Below are positions 25,984 through 37,586 of a stretch of DNA of 64,000 nt, piece after piece. The first letter of the stretch is position 1. Each line of letters begins with the position of its first letter. The stretch lies in contig NZ_JARFTR010000001.1 in NCBI RefSeq assembly GCF_029167235.1, positions 1-64,000 of the forward strand, given 5' to 3'. Source of the stretch: Kamptonema sp. UHCC 0994 (GTDB lineage Bacteria; Cyanobacteriota; Cyanobacteriia; Cyanobacteriales; Microcoleaceae). The notes under the pieces were generated by a model. It ran no database searches and was not told the origin of the DNA. It saw only the letters and a program-made list of their open reading frames with translations. A program made the position numbers and the translations under genes.

Positions 25984-26889
25984 TTACCCTTCAAAAATTG
26001 ATTGAATAGCAGAAATCTGCTGTGAAATCTTCTCAGCACTCTTATCAGCCACATCGGGAATTATCTTAATGGGAATCCGCCTAGTCATTCCCATCCCCAT
26101 TGTGGTTTTCCTCCCCAGTCCGCAGTAGAGACTAAAATCAGCCAAAGCATTAATTCGCTTAATAACTAACGGTTCAACATTTCCTAAAATCCGATAAGTT
26201 ACTTCCCCGACAATGCCGATAAACTTACTCCGAGAATCTGCTAAAATCTCAGTTTTGATATTGACAAAACTAGCAAAAAGTGTTTCAATAGAAGAGCTGG
26301 CAATTTCCACGCCGCTGTACTTATTCCATCGACTTAACAGACTGTTAAAAACGCATTCCCTAGTAGGAATAACAGAGTCATAATCTCCCTGGCGAAAGGC
26401 AGTAGGCGTAGCAAAACTGAAGGCAATAATCCGATTAGTTTCTGATGCTTGCTGATACAATTGAGAGTAAGTGCAAGCATTAGCCCAAGGCTGATTAAAT
26501 TGAGGCGTTCCCAGAATACCAGTGATGTGTAAATCAGCAGGGCCAAGATGCCAAGGATGCTTAGGATTAAGATTGAGCCAGAGGTCAGTTAATTTGCCGA
26601 ATAAAGTATCATCTATGAGAGTAATTCGCCACCAGCAGGGAGTGTGGGCGGGGATAAGTTGGGTGTGTTCCCATTGGAGGGGATAATGTTTGTTGGAATG
26701 GTATTTTTGGGTTTGTAATGGGCTGAGGGTGAAAGCTTTTTCGGAGGTGGACTCGTGGAGGTAATCGCCGAGTTTTTTGTCTGCGGAGCTCACGAGGGTG
26801 AGGAATAGGGCATGGAGGTGTCTTCCTGTTAGGTATCCGGGGGGAATTGGGGCCAGGGGGAGTAGGTTGAGGATGAGGCTGTGGGGCAT
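25984..26889 (-). CDS. cas6: Cas6 pre-crRNA endoribonuclease
   Basis: Cuts the repeat RNA to leave the attgaaac handle. The C-terminal glycine-rich loop GLGRKTTMGMGMTR is diagnostic of the RAMP fold, and the 301-residue length is that of type I-D Cas6. A palindromic repeat separates it from csc1 upstream; cas4 follows 4 bp downstream. Confidence 0.9.
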   Translation of the reverse strand: MPHSLILNLLPLAPIPPGYLTGRHLHALFLTLVSSADKKLGDYLHESTSEKAFTLSPLQTQKYHSNKHYPLQWEHTQLIPAHTPCWWRITLIDDTLFGKLTDLWLNLNPKHPWHLGPADLHITGILGTPQFNQPWANACTYSQLYQQASETNRIIAFSFATPTAFRQGDYDSVIPTRECVFNSLLSRWNKYSGVEIASSSIETLFASFVNIKTEILADSRSKFIGIVGEVTYRILGNVEPLVIKRINALADFSLYCGLGRKTTMGMGMTRRIPIKIIPDVADKSAEKISQQISAIQSIFEG

Positions 26890-26937
26890 ATTAGAATTTT
26901 TGGAATCAGGTTGATCGCAAGACAGAAATTAATTTTT

Positions 26938-27003
26938 AGGTACGTAGTTGGGCTTTAGCCCTCAAAGGTATATAAAATAGGGCTAAAGCCCAACTACGTA
27001 CCT
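26938..27003. repeat. Palindromic repeat inside the cas operon (csc1-cas6 gap)
   Basis: 25-bp perfect arms (starting aggtacgtagttgggcttta) around a 16-bp centre. The left side overlaps the csc1 stop codon. A relative with the same core (gtagttg.gctttagc) lies at 47692-47735. In RNA it would form a very stable hairpin between the effector genes and the processing and adaptation genes. Confidence 0.9.
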
Positions 27004-27703
27004 AACCAGCCTTAAAGCGATATTGCATACAGGCGGGAATTTTGAGGTTTTCAAATTGGTAATATTGCCCGTTAATTTTGACATTTTGAATCAAACTAAC
27101 GGGAGGCATATTAACCACATCGTAGCTAATCACTTGATGGGTAAACATCACATCTAAGGGATTAAGGGGATGAGGACAAATAAATTCACCATTTTTGCGT
27201 TCAAATTTGGTAATTTCTTCAGTCTTTAACTCAGCTTTGCTCATCCATTTACCTAAACGTATCCACTTTGCCAGTTTTAGGGGCTTTTCTGAGATGATAA
27301 AAAACTCAAATTTGCTTTCAGGAGCAATTTCTTTTGCCCTGCCAAAACTGGGAATATTCTTCTGGGTTTTCTCCATTTCAACATGGTAATTATTGTTGGC
27401 ATATTTCCAGGTATTGAGAGTAGAAGAATGGGAGATAGCTTTGGCGGGAGTGACATAAATTCCCTGTTGATTGAGTGGCGTTAAATGCTGCTCATATTTA
27501 GGAATTTGTTCAGGGCAAAAGTAGCGATAGGAATCGGCTTCGGGGACGGTGGTAGAGTAGATTTGGCTATCTACTAATCCTAGTGCGTAACAGAGGGCAT
27601 AGTTGTGAATTATGGGCTCTGTTTCGTAGAGGCGGCCGATTTCGCGGGTGGCGTAATAGAGGCTATCGTGTAGCTCAATTTGGCAACGGTAAATAATTGT
27701 CAT
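27002..27703 (-). CDS. csc1: Csc1 (Cas5-like subunit of the type I-D effector)
   Basis: The Cas5-family subunit that caps the crRNA 5' handle in the type I-D complex. It is 233 residues and starts MTIIYRCQIELHDSLYYATR. The identification rests on the N-terminal pattern and on position between csc2 and cas6. The start is 5 bp after the csc2 stop. Its stop codon lies in the palindrome. Confidence 0.9.
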   Translation of the reverse strand: MTIIYRCQIELHDSLYYATREIGRLYETEPIIHNYALCYALGLVDSQIYSTTVPEADSYRYFCPEQIPKYEQHLTPLNQQGIYVTPAKAISHSSTLNTWKYANNNYHVEMEKTQKNIPSFGRAKEIAPESKFEFFIISEKPLKLAKWIRLGKWMSKAELKTEEITKFERKNGEFICPHPLNPLDVMFTHQVISYDVVNMPPVSLIQNVKINGQYYQFENLKIPACMQYRFKAG

Positions 27704-27708
27704 AATCT

Positions 27709-28749
27709 TTACTCCGTTGCTGCGGCTGCTTTTTTACTACCCTTTTTATCCTTCTTATCACCATCAGAAGACTTCGATCCCTTCAATACCCATTTTTTAG
27801 CATAAGCCTCTGATTCAGCATTTGCTTGAGTCAACATCTCTGTCAGTTTTGTCTCATTGCTGGTGATGGATTTTACTTCATCTAACAGCGGCTCAAATGC
27901 CGAACCGATCAAATCAGTGTGAGAAATAAATTCTTTAGACATCAGTTGGGTAATAGCTTGAGTTGCTGCTGTCAAAACATCATCTTCATTTAAAGGATCG
28001 GGTGCATTGATTTTACCGTCATTGGTCATCAAATCGTAAATTTTTTGTGTCCAATAAAGATTGCTAAAAATCTCACCATCCGCAAAAATTACCCCAATTA
28101 ATTCATTTCGTACTCGACCAGTACGGGTAGTTTGCGCTCCGTAATGGCGCGTCCTGAGAATGTTATTGAAGACATAAATAAATCCCGATTCTGTGGGATC
28201 TTTCAAGGTAACAATGCTAGGGAAAAAGACTTGAGGTAAAATGTGATCCTGACTGTTAATTCGGCTAGTTACTTCCCCTTGGCGGCTCATTGTACCATTT
28301 TCAAAAGGTGCATTTAGCGTGAAATTAAGGTGAGAATCATCAAAAGGAGTGATGGAATAAGCAGTATCTACAACTACTTTAGATTTCTCAGAACCCGAAT
28401 CCCCAATAGCGAAACCATAGAGAATACAATCGGGCGTAGTTTTGCTAAAATCCACGTTATAATCGCACTTTTCCGCGTCTCCAATTTGGTAGTTTCGCAG
28501 CAGTTCCCGTCCGGTTAAACGTTCTGGTGTGGACTGTTTGCGCTTAAACATTGCTAAACGGGTAATCGCTTCGTTGTGTTTCTTTTCGATTCCGGCGCGG
28601 ACTCTTGCCTTATTCAATTCGCCATCAGTCTGAAATAATGGGAAAGATTCAGTAATCCGAATGGTGATAAAGTGAGCGTATTTTCCCATTGGTTTGGCGG
28701 GAATTTCAGAGTGGAAGAATTTAGAGTCAATGGTTTTCAGGAATTTCAT
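27709..28749 (-). CDS. csc2: Csc2 (Cas7-like backbone subunit of the type I-D effector)
   Basis: Forms the crRNA-binding filament of the type I-D complex. The segment FNNILRTRHYGAQTTRTGRVRN includes conserved RNA-binding Arg residues of the family. The C terminus is a Lys/Ser/Ala-rich tail (KDKKGSKKAAAATE) not needed for the fold. The length of 346 residues is normal. Confidence 0.93.
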   Translation of the reverse strand: MKFLKTIDSKFFHSEIPAKPMGKYAHFITIRITESFPLFQTDGELNKARVRAGIEKKHNEAITRLAMFKRKQSTPERLTGRELLRNYQIGDAEKCDYNVDFSKTTPDCILYGFAIGDSGSEKSKVVVDTAYSITPFDDSHLNFTLNAPFENGTMSRQGEVTSRINSQDHILPQVFFPSIVTLKDPTESGFIYVFNNILRTRHYGAQTTRTGRVRNELIGVIFADGEIFSNLYWTQKIYDLMTNDGKINAPDPLNEDDVLTAATQAITQLMSKEFISHTDLIGSAFEPLLDEVKSITSNETKLTEMLTQANAESEAYAKKWVLKGSKSSDGDKKDKKGSKKAAAATE

Positions 28750-28793
28750 GGTTTAGTTACTCCAATGTGGGACATTCAAAAAATGGACAAGTT

Positions 28794-32734
<3,941 letters not shown>

Positions 32735-32762
32735 AAGACTCCTCTAGCTTTTACTTTCCACT

Positions 32763-32791
32763 ATCATGTCATCCTCATATTAAAATGTCAA
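32763..32791 (-). promoter_or_regulatory. Promoter of the cas operon
   Basis: On the minus strand: perfect -35 TTGACA (complement of 32786-32791), 17 bp, then CATGAT (complement of 32763-32768). It lies about 30 bp upstream of the first gene of the operon. Confidence 0.7.
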
Positions 32792-32794
32792 GTA

Positions 32795-32815
32795 GTTACT
32801 GTTGCCTTATGAAAT
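32795..32815 (+). promoter_or_regulatory. Candidate self-target of the solitary CRISPR guide
   Basis: A GTT (32795-32797), matching the GTH PAM known for type I-D, precedes a site agreeing with the pseudo-spacer at 32944 in 15 of the first 18 positions (mismatches at 6, 12 and 16). The site starts 7 bp upstream of the -35 box of the cas operon promoter. Confidence 0.65.
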
Positions 32816-32910
32816 ATAGTCACTTTAGCCATGTGAGTAATATAGGCAGGGACAAAATCGTGTATCCTATATTTATGGAGAAAGGTCGCAGTTCGGTGCT
32901 GCATAGGTAG
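32809..32910 (+). CDS. Possible 33-aa peptide between the target site and the guide
   Basis: ATG at 32809 to TAG at 32908-32910; basic at the C-terminal end (EKGRSSVLHR). It has no Shine-Dalgarno sequence and may be non-coding. It matters because its order (small ORF, then repeat-like RNA, with the guide matching the ORF start region) is that of CreT-CreA toxin-antitoxin modules guarded by Cascade. Confidence 0.2.
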   Translation: MKYSHFSHVSNIGRDKIVYPIFMEKGRSSVLHR

Positions 32911-32978
32911 AAATACCTAAAAATACCTATTAGGGATTGAAACACTGTCGCCTTCTGATATCGGGCAAAACCCTTTCT
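32904..32978 (+). ncRNA. Solitary crRNA-like guide (CreR/CreA-like candidate)
   Basis: The 23 bp at 32921-32943 match the 3' part of the array repeat at 21 positions and keep the attgaaac handle; the orientation is opposite to the cas genes. A 6-bp hairpin with a gaaa loop (taggta/taccta, 32904-32919) precedes it. The pseudo-spacer begins at 32944 (actgtcgccttctgat). There is no second repeat, so the 3' end would be set by a terminator or trimming; the end given is a guess. The segment runs toward the 3' end of cas3, which is on the other strand. Confidence 0.6.
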
Positions 32979-32989
32979 CCTCAATCTTT

Positions 32990-35095
32990 TCAGCAAATCC
33001 ATCCTTCATCCTCCTGCGGTTTCCAGTGCCAAATTAGCGTCTCCAACAACAATGCCGATCGCCCGAAAGCAATGGTATAATCTGGTTTGCCATGAATGCG
33101 ATCGCTCAATCCATAAGCTTGAAAATGAATCGGCAATCCTAACTTCGCTCGCAAAGTAGCGCGATCGCGGTCAGAAATAAAACACACCAAGCCACGCCTA
33201 GATAAAGCCTTGGTAATATCATTGCTACCGCCAGTAATTTCCAAATCTTTGAGAATTTGTACCTTGCCAGATTTAGCAATTTCGCGTAAGTCATCTCGCG
33301 AACAATAAAACTGCCAATTTTCGCGCACTTCTCGATATCCAGTCAATTTCAGATAACACAAAGCCTTATCAAAACGACTGATTCCTAACCCTGATTTCTT
33401 AGCTTGTTCCATAAAATATGCCTTTTCCATCCACTCAAAATAAAAGTTACTGAGCAAACTAGGAAGATTGTAAGTTTTAAACCGTTCCTTCTCAGGTTCA
33501 TCGCGATTAGTCGCATCATAAATCCCGCAATCTAGCTGACTGATACCTCGAAAACTTCGAGCTTCTTCAATAATTTTCTTTTTCTCTTTTTCCATACAGC
33601 GGAAAAGCTGTGCTCTCATTTGTTTGATAGTTGCTCCTAATGCACTTTCGATATCAGTGGCAAATTCGACCGCCGCTTCAGGATAATCTTGTCGCATTTT
33701 ATAATTTTTTTCTAACTCAAAATGCACGCAAGCTGACTGAATTGCACCCCACCGCTTCGGATATTGTCGAAACTCATTGACATAGCCGTAACGATCGCGA
33801 ATTGCATCAGAAAAAGTGATGCGATCGTAAGTTTCTCCATCTTCTAACGGATGTTTATCAACCTCAAATAGCCGCTCTACAATAAAGTTTGGCAACAAAG
33901 CATAAGCCTGATAAATATCAAACCCTTCATGTCTCCCTAATCGACCAAAGCGTTGAATAAAGTTGCCAGCATCAGCGGCTTCAAAGACTAAGAAATTAAT
34001 CCTAAAATCAACACCCACATCAATTGTAGATGTGCCAACCAATAAATCGGCATTTTCGACTGACATAGATTTTTCCGTTTCGCCTGTCAACCCTGTATTT
34101 TCCATTACCTTCAATCCCAAAGGTGCAAAAATCGCCTTTAGTTTGGTTACTAATTTTTTCACAGACGCAATGGAATTGAGAATAATTGCACCCTTACTTC
34201 CCGGATGATCCTGAAAAAACTTCAAAATTGTTGTTTCAGCATTCTCTAAAATCCAGTCATAACTGGAACGCAAGTTAGGCTCTAACTGTTGCGGAAAGCT
34301 GAGATTAATTGGATAGCTAATCTGCCGCCATTTATCAGTAGGTGAGAACCGATAACCATCCTGCTTTACAGGATCGATAGCATGATATCTGAGTCCACAA
34401 CGTGACAAAAATTCTTGTAATAAGTCGTTGGGAGTGGCAGAGAGAAAGAGGAACTTTTTACCCGGCAAAGTATGCTTAATCAACAGCATTGCATTCAACA
34501 CACTGGTAATTTGCGGAGATGAGAAGACATGAAACTCATCAAACATAAATAATTTGTAGAAGTTGTCAATGTTAGCAAATAAGCGATCGGCATTATCCCC
34601 TTTCCCCTCCTTGTTCCGGCGCAGATAACGGAAATCATGGATGTAGTGAAAAATGTCAGGATTTGTGAGAAGAATCTCGGAATTATTAGCGCGATCTAGT
34701 AACCCTGCTAATTTTGAAGACAGCTTGTTAGTTTCAATGAACTCCTCAAGAATTGTTGCAGTTAAACGATAGATTTGCGGGTTATTTTCCGGCTGAAATT
34801 GTGCTTTGTAACCTCGTACCTGTTTTTCCTGATCTCGCGCCAGTTCATTAGTAGGGTAAGCTGCTAAAGTGTCAGTGCGATTCGTCATCGCTGCCAAGTA
34901 CGCGGCTAGACTTTTGCCATCCCCTGTCATGGCTGTGTTGAATACGACATCTATCGTCGGATCGCTCAGTGCCTTGAAGGTTTCCACTTGATGCCAAGAG
35001 AGGGAATCCCAACCCGCAGGTAAGGTGACACCTGGGGGAAGCGAATCAGCCGGACGAGAGTACACGGGTTTCAGCGTAATAGTGTAAGCTGTCAT
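32990..35095 (-). CDS. cas3: Cas3' helicase of type I-D (no HD domain)
   Basis: A 701-residue superfamily 2 helicase. Walker A is TAMTGDGKSLAAYL, Walker B is FDEFH, motif III-like FLSATPND, and the C-terminal helicase motif VGTSTIDVGVDFR with the QRFGRLGRH box. It lacks the HD nuclease, as expected when that activity is on Cas10d. It has its own upstream region (35096-35182) shared with the divergent WYL gene: a likely minus-strand promoter is TTGCAC, 17 bp, CATAGT. A 255-bp gap containing the guide candidate separates it from the rest of the operon. Confidence 0.94.
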   Translation of the reverse strand: MTAYTITLKPVYSRPADSLPPGVTLPAGWDSLSWHQVETFKALSDPTIDVVFNTAMTGDGKSLAAYLAAMTNRTDTLAAYPTNELARDQEKQVRGYKAQFQPENNPQIYRLTATILEEFIETNKLSSKLAGLLDRANNSEILLTNPDIFHYIHDFRYLRRNKEGKGDNADRLFANIDNFYKLFMFDEFHVFSSPQITSVLNAMLLIKHTLPGKKFLFLSATPNDLLQEFLSRCGLRYHAIDPVKQDGYRFSPTDKWRQISYPINLSFPQQLEPNLRSSYDWILENAETTILKFFQDHPGSKGAIILNSIASVKKLVTKLKAIFAPLGLKVMENTGLTGETEKSMSVENADLLVGTSTIDVGVDFRINFLVFEAADAGNFIQRFGRLGRHEGFDIYQAYALLPNFIVERLFEVDKHPLEDGETYDRITFSDAIRDRYGYVNEFRQYPKRWGAIQSACVHFELEKNYKMRQDYPEAAVEFATDIESALGATIKQMRAQLFRCMEKEKKKIIEEARSFRGISQLDCGIYDATNRDEPEKERFKTYNLPSLLSNFYFEWMEKAYFMEQAKKSGLGISRFDKALCYLKLTGYREVRENWQFYCSRDDLREIAKSGKVQILKDLEITGGSNDITKALSRRGLVCFISDRDRATLRAKLGLPIHFQAYGLSDRIHGKPDYTIAFGRSALLLETLIWHWKPQEDEGWIC

Positions 35096-35182
35096 GGTTA
35101 TCTATCCGTGATTTGAGGTAAATTGTATTTGGATAAATCTACTATGACATACCTTTCTTAAAAGTGCAAGTGTAAATTTAAA

Positions 35183-36058
35183 ATGTCGAGAAAAAAAGAA
35201 ACACTTACCCTTTCAGTTCCACCCGGTATCAAGGATAAACTAGAAGCGATCGCGCTTCGCCTCGGTATCAAATGGGGCAAAAGTCCCAGTATATCTGGGT
35301 TGTTGGTCGCGATCGCTCAACAGGAGGTTGAACTGGGAGAACCCTTTACCCTTAACCCCACCCAAGTTGCAGCTTTGCAGCAAGCAGCTAAACTCCTTGT
35401 TGATTCAGCTCATCTTCTAGACGCTGAAGTCCTTGCAGCATTGATGTTAGAACGTGGCAAGCTCGATACTCCGCTACGTCAATCTATTCTGCAACTGGTC
35501 AGCCAACCCAATGAGGGATGGCGGCCCCGTACCGATCAGCTTATGAATGCTAAACAGCCGTTTCGCTTGCTCTATCGCAATAACCAAGGCGAGGATTTGG
35601 AGTACACAGTGCTATACGCCGAAGTGTCTTTTGAAGAAAAACGCTTTTATCTCAATATTTGGTGCGAAGAGACTGATGACATCAAAAATCGTGAGTATCC
35701 CGAACTCATCCACAACCGCTGTCTGCGCTTCGACAACATCAAGGCGATTGTTCCTATCAGTGGACAGTGGCGGTACGAAGGCTTAGCTCATCTAAAAGTG
35801 TACTTGCACTTTCGGGGCGGACTGATCAAAGCCTATGAACGGAGAGTCGAGAAGGATATTCAGGATGAAGTCTTAGGAGAGGGAAAAACTAAGGTGCGAC
35901 AAGTCGTGCGGCGCGTCTCTAATCCCTTTTGGCTGTTTCGAGAAATCTTGCGCTATGGCAAAGACTGCGAAATTATCTCACCTGAAAATGTGCGCGATCG
36001 CTTCCAACAAGAGATCAAAGCCCTGTGCCAACAATACGGCATAGAAACCCGCGATTAG
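35183..36058 (+). CDS. WYL-domain transcriptional regulator divergent from cas3
   Basis: A 291-residue regulator. The N-terminal segment KETLTLSVPPGIKDKLEAIA looks like a ribbon-helix-helix DNA-binding region rather than the usual HTH; the middle contains the WYL beta barrel (RLLYRNNQGEDLEYTVLYAE and FYLNIWCEE); a C-terminal extension follows (PFWLFREILRYGKDCEII). In Synechocystis a WYL protein next to the type I-D cas genes (Sll7009) acts as a negative regulator of that system. The same role is probable here. Confidence 0.85.
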   Translation: MSRKKETLTLSVPPGIKDKLEAIALRLGIKWGKSPSISGLLVAIAQQEVELGEPFTLNPTQVAALQQAAKLLVDSAHLLDAEVLAALMLERGKLDTPLRQSILQLVSQPNEGWRPRTDQLMNAKQPFRLLYRNNQGEDLEYTVLYAEVSFEEKRFYLNIWCEETDDIKNREYPELIHNRCLRFDNIKAIVPISGQWRYEGLAHLKVYLHFRGGLIKAYERRVEKDIQDEVLGEGKTKVRQVVRRVSNPFWLFREILRYGKDCEIISPENVRDRFQQEIKALCQQYGIETRD

Positions 36059-36110
36059 CCCCCAAATGCGATCGCACCTATCTCCAGAGGCGCAAATGAG
36101 TACATAAATA

Positions 36111-36132
36111 GCCGGGAAATTAACTTCCCGGC
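36111..36132. terminator. Hairpin after the WYL gene
   Basis: gccgggaa/ttcccggc stem with a 6-base loop, 53 bp after the WYL stop. There is no clear T run, so its role as a terminator is uncertain. Confidence 0.35.
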
Positions 36133-36208
36133 GATTAAACTATCAGGGAAAATTCCAATCTTGAAAAAACTTAGCAATGACAAAACCTTAAAATTCACGC
36201 ATTAAAGA

Positions 36209-37513
36209 TTAAGCCATTTCTCGCAAAATCCCCCCCAACATTTCCACAATCTGATCGATATGTTCCTTCTCAATAATCAACGGCGGCGACAGCGCAATTA
36301 TATCCGCAGTCGTCCGAATCAATAACCCCTTTTCAAAGCACTTTAGAAAACAATCAAAAGCCCGTTTACCCGGCTTACCCGCAATCGATTCTAACTCAAT
36401 CCCTGCTACCAATCCCAGATTGCGAACATCAATAACATAAGGCTCACCCTTCAGAGAATGCACCGCCTCTTCCCAATAACTCGCCATATTAGCAGCACGT
36501 TCAAACAAACCCTCTTCCTGATAAATATCCAGGGTAGCTAAAGCCGCAGCACAAGCAACCGGATGACCAGAATAAGTATAACCATGAAACAACTCAATCG
36601 CATTTTCAGGTGCATCCATAAAAGCATCATAAATGCCAGGACGAACAAACACCGCCCCCATTGGAATCGTCCCATTAGTAATCCCTTTAGCCGTGCAAAC
36701 TAAATCAGGCTTCACTCCAAAATATTCAGTAGCAAAACTTGCACCTAAACGACCAAAACCAGTGATTACTTCATCAAAAATCAGCAAAATACCGTACTTA
36801 TCACAGATTGCACGTAGCCTTTCTAAATAGCCTTTCGGTGGAATCAATACCCCCGTAGAACCAGCCACAGGTTCAACAATTACAGCCGCAATTGTAGAAG
36901 CATCATGCAAAGTAACAATCCGCTCTAATTCATCAGCTAAATGAGCTCCCCATTCTGGTTGTCCGCGTGTAAAAGCATTTTTTTCTAGGTTATGAGTGTG
37001 AGGCAAATGATCGACACCATTAAGTAAACTACCAAAGAACTTACGATTAGGAGAAATGCCGCCGACAGAAATACCGCCAAAACCTACACCATGATATCCC
37101 CGTTCCCGACCGATTAATCGTTGGCGAGTACCTTCACCTCTAACGCGGTGATAAGCAATGGCAATTTTTAAAGCAGTTTCCACTGATTCCGAACCAGAAT
37201 TAGTAAAGAAAACATGGTCAAATTTACCCGGAATCATCTTTACTAAACGTTCCGCAAGTTCAAAGGCCCCCGGATGTCCCATTTGGAAAGGAGGCGCATA
37301 ATCAAGTTGCGATACCTGCTTAGAAACTGCCTCTACAATCTTGTCACGGGAATGACCTGCATTCACACACCAAAGTCCCGCAGTACCGTCTAAAATTGAG
37401 CGATTATCATCTGTAGTAAAGTGCATACCTTTCGCCGATACCAGCATTCGCGGATTAGCTTTAAACTGACGATTTGCCGTAAATGGCATCCAATAAGCTT
37501 CGAGATTATCCAT
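36209..37513 (-). CDS. Class III omega-aminotransferase (beta-alanine/pyruvate type)
   Basis: A PLP-dependent fold type I transaminase. The PLP lysine is in CTAKGITNG; FDEVITGFGRLG carries the Asp that holds the pyridine nitrogen; TNSGSESVETALKIA binds the phosphate. The N terminus (YWMPFTANRQFK) is typical of omega-amino acid:pyruvate aminotransferases. The likely acceptor is pyruvate; the amine donor is not determined. It stands alone. Confidence 0.88.
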   Translation of the reverse strand: MDNLEAYWMPFTANRQFKANPRMLVSAKGMHFTTDDNRSILDGTAGLWCVNAGHSRDKIVEAVSKQVSQLDYAPPFQMGHPGAFELAERLVKMIPGKFDHVFFTNSGSESVETALKIAIAYHRVRGEGTRQRLIGRERGYHGVGFGGISVGGISPNRKFFGSLLNGVDHLPHTHNLEKNAFTRGQPEWGAHLADELERIVTLHDASTIAAVIVEPVAGSTGVLIPPKGYLERLRAICDKYGILLIFDEVITGFGRLGASFATEYFGVKPDLVCTAKGITNGTIPMGAVFVRPGIYDAFMDAPENAIELFHGYTYSGHPVACAAALATLDIYQEEGLFERAANMASYWEEAVHSLKGEPYVIDVRNLGLVAGIELESIAGKPGKRAFDCFLKCFEKGLLIRTTADIIALSPPLIIEKEHIDQIVEMLGGILREMA

Positions 37514-37586
37514 TGTTACCTTGTAGTTTTTAATGTGGTCTAGTAGAGATTAAACTTATCTCTGCAATCCTAATTTTACCAAAAAA

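Noticed and set aside
32820-33002. A 60-codon minus-strand frame between the guide candidate and cas3.
   Set aside because: It overlaps the repeat-like element and the cas3 end, has no ribosome-binding site and no family resemblance.
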